Of a stretch of DNA of 41,463 nt, positions 8,580 through 15,350 are shown piece after piece. The position numbers were made by a program, and so were the translations under genes. The notes under the pieces are model-generated. The model saw nothing but the letters and a program-made list of their open reading frames with translations, was not told where the DNA came from and made no database searches. The first letter of the stretch is position 1. The number at the start of each line of letters is the position of its first letter. The DNA is from Pseudomonadales bacterium (GTDB lineage: Bacteria > Pseudomonadota > Gammaproteobacteria > Pseudomonadales > Azotimanducaceae), in NCBI GenBank assembly GCA_016763855.1, contig JAESSY010000132.1, forward strand, positions 1-41,463. Reading direction: 5' to 3'.

Positions 8580-11500
8580 TTAAATTCCCGCCTGCAAATC
8601 TTCTCTGATTTTTTCAAGATAATCCTGAGAGGCTTTATCCAGTTGTTCTTTTCTTAGATACATAAAACCCAAATAAGCACCAACAGTTGAAGCAAAGTTT
8701 TTGGTGTACATACCCAATAACTCTTCTCGTAAACTCGAATCTTGCTCAAGGTAAATATTTTTAGCAAAACTTCGAAAGTGTCTGATTCGCCCAATAAAAC
8801 CATCAAAGAATGCATAGGCCTCTTGTTCATCTACAGTTGAGTGAATAATACCTTCACCAAACAGATCGTCTCGATACTGGGACAATTGTTTTGATAGTTG
8901 CTCATCTTGCAATTCGATGTCTCTTTCAATATCCAAATTTTTAGATGCGTTTATTAAATTGTTCTCGGCTATTTGAAGCGCATCGCCTGTTTTCTCATCA
9001 GACCACTCAACTTCAAAACCATTAATCAATCGACTGACGTTACAGGCGGAACTAACGATTCCTAGCATTAATCCTTGAAAGCTTTGAATTTGAGGGATTT
9101 CAGAGTCTTCAAACTGACGAACAAGAAAAATGACATCAACGAAAGACCGTTTGAAGTAGTAATAAGCTGGGCGATTGTGAGAATGAATAGTTTTAATTGA
9201 CGCCAGCATCGCCACTTTCTTATCATTCTTAATGAGCCGAATACCTAGATCCAAATCCTCGGCATAGTCACCTTGATAGCCATACTCCAAGAATAGTGCT
9301 CTAGGGATTAAACAGGAAACATCGCTCAATTGGCCCTGAGATCTTAAAGACATATGGTCATCGCCAATATAACTTCCAATTCGATCTGCCTCTCTGCACA
9401 TCAGAAATTTGTAATGGGTATCCACATTACAATCATAGGTAATATCACTATCAAGCCTGCAATACTCAGCACAAGAAACAGCTGCGACTCCGTCTTCCTT
9501 ATGATCTAACAAGTATCGTAAAATACCATAAAGCCAATAATCTCCTATCGGGTAAGCATCTTGAACCATGAATATCAGGTAGTCACCTGTCGCATTTTTC
9601 GCTCCCAAATTTCTGGAATAACTATGACTGAATTCTTCCTGCGTAATGTTGACCACCTTACAATTCAAGCTACTGGCGACGCTTGCGGTATCATCACTTG
9701 ATCCTGAGTCGACAATAACAATCTCTACGCCGGACAGTCCTTTTTGCCCTGAAAGTTTTCTCAACAACCAATAGAATTCATGGCCTGCATTGTAGGTCGG
9801 TATCACCACAGAAATAGTTGCATCTATACTTTCTAAGCCTTCTTCTTGTTCCGGATGGTATCGTTCTTCATGACTTTTTTCCTTTATTTTTGTTCCGACG
9901 GATTGATCAAGTTGATTTATTCGAAGTGCGTAATTGACATACTCTGGAAAATTTTTGATCAGTCCCCTCAGGCCTCTTTTTCGCATTACTCGGGGTATGC
10001 GTATCAAAAGAGTATGGACAAGGGATTTAGATCTCAAAGCTAGGCTTAAAAGAGAACTAGTTGCGCCGACCACATTCCATAGCCCTTTCAACTTTCTTAA
10101 CGGTACTGTGAGTTTCCAGGAAGTCGAGCTATAAACTGATTCTAGGCTGGCTCTTATGCGAAGTATTTCTGCATACTGAAGGCTTAAGTTTTGATTTGCC
10201 AAATTGAGATCGTTCTTAACAATTTCCGCAACTTGATTTTGTTCTATAGTCACTGCGGTCAAACGATGGATTTCGGTTTCTTTTTCGTGATATAGGACTT
10301 GTAAAGTCTCAAGTTCTGTTCTTTTCTGTTCTAAACTCAGATTGAGCGCACCAATATCTTCATCCTGTGTACTTACATGTTCTACAAGGTCAGAAATTTC
10401 TTTTATTAATTTAACTCTGATTTTTGATAATTTGTCGGCCTCTAGTTTTTCTTCTAACAATGATTGCTGTAGAAAAACGGATTCTTTTTGATGATCAGCT
10501 AACTCATTACCTAAGGCTTCAATTTCGATTTGTTGTTTTTCATTATTATCAGTTATTTCTTTAATTTCATTTTGTTGTTCTTCACTGTGAAGCGATATTT
10601 GCCTAATTTGTTTTTGATAATCTTTACCCGTTTGAATGATAAACCGATTGTTCTCTTCCAACTTTTGTATATATTCTGCTTTAAGTTTTTCGAGTACTTC
10701 TATTTCAGCTTGTTGTTCACGTCTCACTTCCAGGGACTTCAAGTTTTCAGCTTGTTTGTATTTAATCTCTAGACTTTGTTTTTCTAGCTCATCCATCCAT
10801 GAGAGAAGAAACTTTTCACTGCCTGTGATTTTCTCTCGAATTAAATCTAGATCTTTCGTCGCAAAATCTAACTCACCCTCTCCTATCTTTTTTAGGGCCT
10901 CATATACAGCTAGTGTGGACTCACCCAATTCATCGTTAACTGCTAACTCATTCTTCTCATTGTGGCGAATTCCTCTATCAACAAATTTTTCAATATCTTT
11001 CTGTGCAGTAGCAATGTCATTTGGCCACTCCACAATTCCAGATGAGGAAACCAAATTTATCGATTGTTGCCAATCTTCCAGCAATTGGTCGTAGGAAAGA
11101 ATAGTTCGCGATTTCTGCCGCGTGTTTAGCTCGGCATCTAAATAGTGATGCAAGTACAGGAGCTGACTCTTTGATTGAGCCATGTCATTTCTGTTGATGA
11201 GAGATTGGACTATTTCATTTGGGTGACGATGGATGAGTATAAAATGAACACTAATATCATTTCTTTCTAGAATATCTAACCAAAATGGAAGGAGTAAACA
11301 AATTCTTGGGTCTTTTACCGCCCATAGTTCTGAATTGCTAAATTGAGCCTTAAGCAAAGATTCCAGGAAATCTGACTCTTCGGAAAATTCACTCATCATC
11401 CACCATTGATCCCTTAGTGGCAGCACTGCATCCCATCGACGTTGCAGCTTCGAAAGCAACTGGTCATGAAAATCAACGACGAGTTGATTCTCCCAAAAGC

Positions 11501-11654
11501 CTTTAGGGTTATCTTTCGCAGGAGGAATGAGATCACTACCCAGATCCGCTCCTAGCAAATGGCAAATCCCAGCCAGCAATGAGGAACCGCTTCGGTGCAT
11601 CCCAAGAATGATGACAGCTTTCTTGCCTATTTTGTCTCGCTGCTTTGTTTTCAT
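8580..11654 (-). CDS. Sulfotransferase - coiled coil - GT2 glycosyltransferase fusion
   Basis: 1024-residue three-part protein. Residues 13-230 resemble PAPS-dependent sulfotransferases: the P-loop-like 5'-phosphosulfate site GMHRSGSSLLAG (18-29), KDPRICLLLPFW (114-125) and HRHPNEIVQSL (142-152). Residues about 285-500 are a long charged coiled coil. YSSTSWKLTVPLR (508-520) is a linker motif common in polysaccharide glycosyltransferases. Residues 613 to about 830 are a GT2 (GT-A) domain with ISVVIPTYNAG, VDSGSSDDT, FSHSYSRNLGA and a VQDAYP Asp motif like rhamnosyltransferases. A helical tail follows. It may add a sugar and sulfate to the same chain. It is second in the operon and two bases before the GT4 gene. 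The domain order is clear; the substrate is unknown. Confidence 0.85.
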   Translation of the reverse strand: MKTKQRDKIGKKAVIILGMHRSGSSLLAGICHLLGADLGSDLIPPAKDNPKGFWENQLVVDFHDQLLSKLQRRWDAVLPLRDQWWMMSEFSEESDFLESLLKAQFSNSELWAVKDPRICLLLPFWLDILERNDISVHFILIHRHPNEIVQSLINRNDMAQSKSQLLYLHHYLDAELNTRQKSRTILSYDQLLEDWQQSINLVSSSGIVEWPNDIATAQKDIEKFVDRGIRHNEKNELAVNDELGESTLAVYEALKKIGEGELDFATKDLDLIREKITGSEKFLLSWMDELEKQSLEIKYKQAENLKSLEVRREQQAEIEVLEKLKAEYIQKLEENNRFIIQTGKDYQKQIRQISLHSEEQQNEIKEITDNNEKQQIEIEALGNELADHQKESVFLQQSLLEEKLEADKLSKIRVKLIKEISDLVEHVSTQDEDIGALNLSLEQKRTELETLQVLYHEKETEIHRLTAVTIEQNQVAEIVKNDLNLANQNLSLQYAEILRIRASLESVYSSTSWKLTVPLRKLKGLWNVVGATSSLLSLALRSKSLVHTLLIRIPRVMRKRGLRGLIKNFPEYVNYALRINQLDQSVGTKIKEKSHEERYHPEQEEGLESIDATISVVIPTYNAGHEFYWLLRKLSGQKGLSGVEIVIVDSGSSDDTASVASSLNCKVVNITQEEFSHSYSRNLGAKNATGDYLIFMVQDAYPIGDYWLYGILRYLLDHKEDGVAAVSCAEYCRLDSDITYDCNVDTHYKFLMCREADRIGSYIGDDHMSLRSQGQLSDVSCLIPRALFLEYGYQGDYAEDLDLGIRLIKNDKKVAMLASIKTIHSHNRPAYYYFKRSFVDVIFLVRQFEDSEIPQIQSFQGLMLGIVSSACNVSRLINGFEVEWSDEKTGDALQIAENNLINASKNLDIERDIELQDEQLSKQLSQYRDDLFGEGIIHSTVDEQEAYAFFDGFIGRIRHFRSFAKNIYLEQDSSLREELLGMYTKNFASTVGAYLGFMYLRKEQLDKASQDYLEKIREDLQAGI

Positions 11655-11678
11655 CTATCAGGGGTATTAGGACATAAA

Positions 11679-11684
11679 ATTATA
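11679..11684 (-). promoter_or_regulatory. Possible -10 box upstream of the sulfotransferase/GT2 fusion gene
   Basis: A perfect TATAAT reads on the minus strand about 25 bases before the start codon, in the 92-bp gap after the small YIDPGSGS gene. No convincing -35 lies 16-18 bases upstream, so this is at most a weak internal promoter. The gap holds no other recognisable feature. Confidence 0.25.
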
Positions 11685-11746
11685 AACAGCATAAATTCTA
11701 CCATGCTTGAGTGAGATGGCATCTTCTTAGCCCGACCCGACTGCGA

Positions 11747-12001
11747 TTAGCCGTCGCCCTTGTCAGAACCCATATCTCCTTCGCTAACCTTGGAATCACT
11801 GACAGTATTAGACTTGCCAAATCCGAGTAAAGATTTCAACTTATACCAATATGTCTTAATTGCAATGCTGACCGCAAGAAAAAAGCCGATGATTGCCGAC
11901 ATAATCGCACTACCCGAACCAGGATCAATATAGGCAAACACAGGAGATGCCCAAAAAGCCAATAATAAGCTCGAAGTTACCAATGTATTTTTATTCATCA
12001 A
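11747..12001 (-). CDS. Small exported YIDPGSGS membrane protein
   Basis: 84 residues. Residues 1-23 look like a Sec signal peptide ending in SPVFA. Cleavage there leaves a mature N-terminus starting Tyr-Ile-Asp-Pro-Gly-Ser-Gly-Ser. One membrane helix follows (about 30-52), then a basic KLKSLLGFGK stretch and an acidic/Ser/Gly tail (SKVSEGDMGSDKGDG). Small proteins with a Y(I/L)DPG(S/T)GS start and one helix recur near polysaccharide and phospho-transferase genes; I recall no assigned function. It leads the minus-strand operon with the two sulfatase-fold transferases. The start may be the first or second of two adjacent ATGs. A role as assembly partner of the membrane transferases or of the YidC paralogue is only a hypothesis. 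Confidence 0.8.
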   Translation of the reverse strand: MMNKNTLVTSSLLLAFWASPVFAYIDPGSGSAIMSAIIGFFLAVSIAIKTYWYKLKSLLGFGKSNTVSDSKVSEGDMGSDKGDG

Positions 12002-12267
12002 TATTCTCAGTCTCTATTTACAATGACTGTAAGCCAGCGGCCAACAGGGGAGGAATGATAACATTGATACATTGAAAAGAACGCCCTAATCAATCGTAGA
12101 ATTAATTTTATCGCGTCTACCTATCCCACTGTCTATCCAGTATCGGCTATGTTTTATTTAGCATCACTCACAGGTATAATCTGTTCGCACAACGGATAGA
12201 GAAAAAAAGGTTGTGCCGAATAATTTTGAAACCAACCCGAGCTAAACAATTAGAGATATACCTCCTA
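12002..12267. promoter_or_regulatory. Divergent intergenic region between the YIDPGSGS operon and the methyltransferase gene
   Basis: 266 bp without a gene, lying between two divergent units, so it should hold promoters for both. The plus-strand -10 is listed separately. On the minus strand TTGATT followed after 18 bases by TATCAA (about 12060-12090) is a weak candidate for the 84-residue gene. No repeat, tRNA or riboswitch was recognised. Confidence 0.5.
12175..12180 (+). promoter_or_regulatory. -10 box of the methyltransferase/glycerophosphotransferase unit
   Basis: A perfect TATAAT sits about 88 bases before the preferred ATG at 12268. The -35 region at a 17-base spacer (TTTTAT) is poor, so strength is uncertain or an activator is needed. 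The position in a divergent gap fits a real promoter. Confidence 0.45.
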
Positions 12268-12921
12268 ATGTCAGAAAAGAACATCGATCTCAACAAAACC
12301 TACTGGGACAACTTCTACAAAACCAATTTCAAGAGCACGCCTTCCCAGTTTTGTGTCTGTATGCTAACCGAAATCGATCCTACTGACACAATCGTAGAAT
12401 TAGGTAGCGGAAATGGAAGAGATTCGCTCTACTTTGCAAGCCAGGGTCACATTACCGTTGCAATGGATCTCTCACACGAGGCAATTGCCAGTTGTGAACG
12501 GGAGGCAAAAGAGCGCCAAGTAGAACATACGTCATTTTTTCAAGGCGATCTGACCAATCTTGAGAATGTGAGTTCAGTCATTCAGCATGCAAGGGACAAG
12601 AGCGAAAGCTCGATGCTTACCTTCTATTCACGGTTTGTTATGCACTCTCTCGATGACGAACAAGAAAGAAAACTCTTGGAAATATTGTCTAGCTGTTTAC
12701 AAGCAGGAGAGAAAATATATTTCGAGTTCAGATCCTCAGAAGATGCAGAGCTGGATAAGGTTTTTGGAAATCACTTCCGACGCTATATCAATATCGATGC
12801 ATTCCACGCACGCTTAGAAAATGGCGGTTTTAATATTAGTTATAGTCTTGTCGGTCAAGGCATGGCCAAGTACAAAGAAGAAGACCCATTTGTTGCAAGA
12901 ATCATTGCTTGTAAAAAGTAA
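12268..12921 (+). CDS. Class I SAM-dependent methyltransferase
   Basis: 217 residues from the ATG at 12268. An upstream in-frame TTG at 12211 would add 19 residues of unlikely, basic sequence. Motif I is IVELGSGNGRDSLYF (about 43-57), then VAMDLS, with an acidic residue as expected for ribose binding, then FFQGDLTNL and the YSRFVMHSLDD segment. The fold is a Rossmann-like small-molecule or sugar methyltransferase. It is followed after 60 bp by the TagF-like gene on the same strand. I infer that it methylates a sugar, a phospho-alditol or a chain end of the glycopolymer, perhaps as a length-control cap; the acceptor is not readable from the sequence. Confidence 0.85.
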   Translation: MSEKNIDLNKTYWDNFYKTNFKSTPSQFCVCMLTEIDPTDTIVELGSGNGRDSLYFASQGHITVAMDLSHEAIASCEREAKERQVEHTSFFQGDLTNLENVSSVIQHARDKSESSMLTFYSRFVMHSLDDEQERKLLEILSSCLQAGEKIYFEFRSSEDAELDKVFGNHFRRYINIDAFHARLENGGFNISYSLVGQGMAKYKEEDPFVARIIACKK

Positions 12922-12981
12922 TGTCTTAAAAGAATAGTGTTTGTAATAAATAGTACCCTTTGATGCTCTGATAAATAACGG

Positions 12982-14118
12982 ATGAAATCTATTTTCAAAT
13001 TTATAAAGCATTTCAGGGAACTTGGCGCTTTTCAGCAATTACCAAGGGAAGAACGCCGCCTTGTTTTTTATTCTGAAGGAAAAAATTACTGGATTCATCT
13101 TGAAGGGCTTATCAAGGCATTACTTGAAAATTCAAATATTCCGATCTGCTTTATCAGTTCAAACGAAAATGATCCGGGTCTACAGTTAGTCCATCCCAAT
13201 TATCGAAGTTTTGAGATCGACGAAGGTTGGATTCGAAATTGGCTGTTTGAGAATATTGAAGCAGACGTCATGGTCATGACCATGCCTGATATTGGACAGT
13301 ATCAGGTTAAATGTTCAAGGCATTCCGTTCACTATGTCTATGTACAACATTCTTTAGTCAGCATGCACATGGTTTATCGCAAGGGTGCATTTGATCATTA
13401 CCAATCGATCTTCTGCGCTGCGCCGCATCATTTGAAGGAAATCCGTGCAATTGAGACTCAATACAAACTACCAAAGAAAGACTTGTATGAGCATGGCTAT
13501 GCCCGCCTCGATGACATTATTGATCAGGCAAAACTGAGAACGAAAACAAAAGATAATGAACCTATTCATGTATTGCTTGCCCCGTCTTGGGGTCCGGATA
13601 GCATAATCGAAACCGTAGGAGATGTCGTGGTTGATCTCCTCATGTCTAGGGGATACCAGGTAACGCTTCGTCCTCATCCACAAACCATTAAATTTTCAGA
13701 AGCAATGGTTAACAAAATCGTTAGTCAGTATAAGCATAATGCTTTGTTTAAATTCGAAGCAAATGTCGACGGTCAAGAGTCTCTACATCAATCCGATATC
13801 ATGATTTGTGATTGGTCTGGGGCAGCCTTGGACTATGCATTTGGACTGGATAAACCGGTCGTCTTTATCGACGTACCTCGAAAAGTGAACAACCCCGAAT
13901 ACACAGAGATCGATATAGAGCCTTTTGAGGTTTCCATCCGAGAGAAAATTGGCTGCGTATTACCCTTAAATGAGTTGGATCAATTATGTAACAAAATTGA
14001 TGCTAGTCTAAAAACCCATACCCAAGAGGGTATAGTGTGTGATGTATTTAATCAGGGTTCATCGGCCCAAACTGGAGCCAAGTTTCTGACGAAAATTCTC
14101 GCAAATCATATCAAGTAA
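12982..14118 (+). CDS. CDP-glycerol glycerophosphotransferase family protein (TagF/TagB-like)
   Basis: 378-residue protein with features of the teichoic-acid glycerophosphotransferase family (Glyphos_transf). Visible are YVQHSLVSMHMVY with two His around 126-132, FCAAPHH, HGYARLDD, VLLAPSWGPDS, TLRPHPQT with a likely catalytic His, and SDIMICDWSGAALDYAFGLDKP near the C-terminus. That segment matches the family's donor-binding S/D-x(n)-DYSS-like region, although here the sequence is DWSG. The family transfers glycerol phosphate or another alditol phosphate from a CDP donor to a membrane-bound glycan. No CDP-glycerol-synthesising gene (tagD) lies in the window. Its stop is 2 bp from the convergent yidC-like gene. 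Confidence 0.87.
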   Translation: MKSIFKFIKHFRELGAFQQLPREERRLVFYSEGKNYWIHLEGLIKALLENSNIPICFISSNENDPGLQLVHPNYRSFEIDEGWIRNWLFENIEADVMVMTMPDIGQYQVKCSRHSVHYVYVQHSLVSMHMVYRKGAFDHYQSIFCAAPHHLKEIRAIETQYKLPKKDLYEHGYARLDDIIDQAKLRTKTKDNEPIHVLLAPSWGPDSIIETVGDVVVDLLMSRGYQVTLRPHPQTIKFSEAMVNKIVSQYKHNALFKFEANVDGQESLHQSDIMICDWSGAALDYAFGLDKPVVFIDVPRKVNNPEYTEIDIEPFEVSIREKIGCVLPLNELDQLCNKIDASLKTHTQEGIVCDVFNQGSSAQTGAKFLTKILANHIK

Positions 14119-14120
14119 GG

Positions 14121-15335
14121 TCAAATCTTAACCACCTTCTGTTGTGCGATATGCAAAATATTCGAGTAGGTCCAGTAGAGCACCATGACCGCTGGAAAGG
14201 GATAAAACAACAAGAAGAACGCTGCGGCCATCAAATATAGGTTCCGCTTCTGCTTGGACAACTCCTCTTCTGAGGCCTTACTATTAGAAAAAAGCACTGT
14301 CGAGATTATGGTCACAGCCGTCATTAATCCCGGTAACAAACTCACATCCAGTCCAAACATCGGGATGCTAATAGGCAAACTACCCACACTATCCGGGTAA
14401 GCCAGATTCTGAATCCAGAAAAAAGTACTCTCTTGGAAATGGGGCATCTCACCCAAGGCATTGAAAATGCCAATCAGTATCGGAATTTGCACTAGAGGAC
14501 CAACAAGTGGTTTCAAGGAATAAAACGGCGAGACACCCAACTCCTTGTGAGCCGCCATTAGTAAATTGTGTGCTTCTTCACCATCATAATTTGACTTTAT
14601 GTCCTTAAGCTTTGGCGCCAATTTGCTTTGAACTTCACTGACCCTTCGTTGCAGCTTAGCGGTGAAAATGCTTAAGGGGAGTAAAATTAGTTTGACGAGA
14701 ATTGCAAATACAAACAGAACCAACCCCCAATTCCCAATGAGTTTTGTTTGAATAAAAACAAGCACAGCTTCGACCAGTTTTGCAATTTCTGCAAAACCGA
14801 ACCAGAGATGATGATATCTAAGGATATCAAAAGCCGGAGACAGTTTTTCTAATTCAGGCTTTGATAAAATCTTGACAGTCGATGATAAACGACTAAGGAT
14901 CTCAGTGTTCTCTGTCATGATGAGAGAATCACTTTTGCGTACAATCAGTCCTTCAGCTTGAACAAGCAGTACATTGAAGCGACCGACTACAATAAACCAC
15001 TGTTTTGCTGAAAGTTCGATCGTCACGTGTTCATCAATTTCTTGAAGGACGTCATTTTCAAATAAATAATAGTCTACATTATTGTAGTACTGGGCAAGTC
15101 CTGAGAATTGATACTTCTCAACTACATCATCCCATATCAACATTTGAAGGTGATCAGTGTCTTCAATCTTTGTGGGCGGCCATTGATTCTCACTCGTATT
15201 TAATCCAAATGTGCTACTAGCAAACAATAGGGATACAACCAGGAGAAAATAAGTTCCAAGCTTATGCTCTCTAAGTTTATTCTCTCCAAGCTTAGACAAG
15301 GTTAATCGCCTTTTCTTTCTTACGGGCTCTCTCAT
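14121..15335 (-). CDS. YidC/Oxa1-family membrane insertase paralogue in a glycopolymer locus
   Basis: 404 residues, much shorter than housekeeping proteobacterial YidC (about 540-560). It has a basic cytoplasmic N-terminus, a first helix at about 28-44 and a short periplasmic domain (45-185). The conserved five-helix YidC core follows: LFVFAILVKLILLPLS (207-222), a cytoplasmic hairpin with KLQRRVSEVQSKLAPKLKDI, GPLVQIPILIGIFNAL (279-294) and a final helix with YPFPAVMVLYWTYSN. The positive residue that corresponds to Arg366 of E. coli YidC is Lys215. The C-terminal tail is only about 12 residues. It lacks the rpmH-rnpA-yidC-mnmE neighbourhood and pairs with a glycan gene, so it is a paralogue. 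I infer it inserts a specific local membrane protein. Confidence 0.88.
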   Translation of the reverse strand: MREPVRKKRRLTLSKLGENKLREHKLGTYFLLVVSLLFASSTFGLNTSENQWPPTKIEDTDHLQMLIWDDVVEKYQFSGLAQYYNNVDYYLFENDVLQEIDEHVTIELSAKQWFIVVGRFNVLLVQAEGLIVRKSDSLIMTENTEILSRLSSTVKILSKPELEKLSPAFDILRYHHLWFGFAEIAKLVEAVLVFIQTKLIGNWGLVLFVFAILVKLILLPLSIFTAKLQRRVSEVQSKLAPKLKDIKSNYDGEEAHNLLMAAHKELGVSPFYSLKPLVGPLVQIPILIGIFNALGEMPHFQESTFFWIQNLAYPDSVGSLPISIPMFGLDVSLLPGLMTAVTIISTVLFSNSKASEEELSKQKRNLYLMAAAFFLLFYPFPAVMVLYWTYSNILHIAQQKVVKI

Positions 15336-15350
15336 GTAGGTATGGAGGCA

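Noticed and set aside
12026-12050. CTGTAAGCCAGCGGC on the plus strand resembles part of the JUMPStart element of polysaccharide operons.
   Set aside because: One base is missing, and the ops core (GGCGGTAGCNTG) is absent right after it, so the match may be chance.
12211-12267. TTG start for the methyltransferase.
   Set aside because: It adds a basic stretch not expected in the family, while the ATG at 12268 begins right before the conserved NKTYWDNFY region.
14121-15335. Treating the YidC-family gene as the housekeeping insertase.
   Set aside because: Short length, unusual neighbourhood and lack of rnpA/rpmH/mnmE argue for a paralogue.
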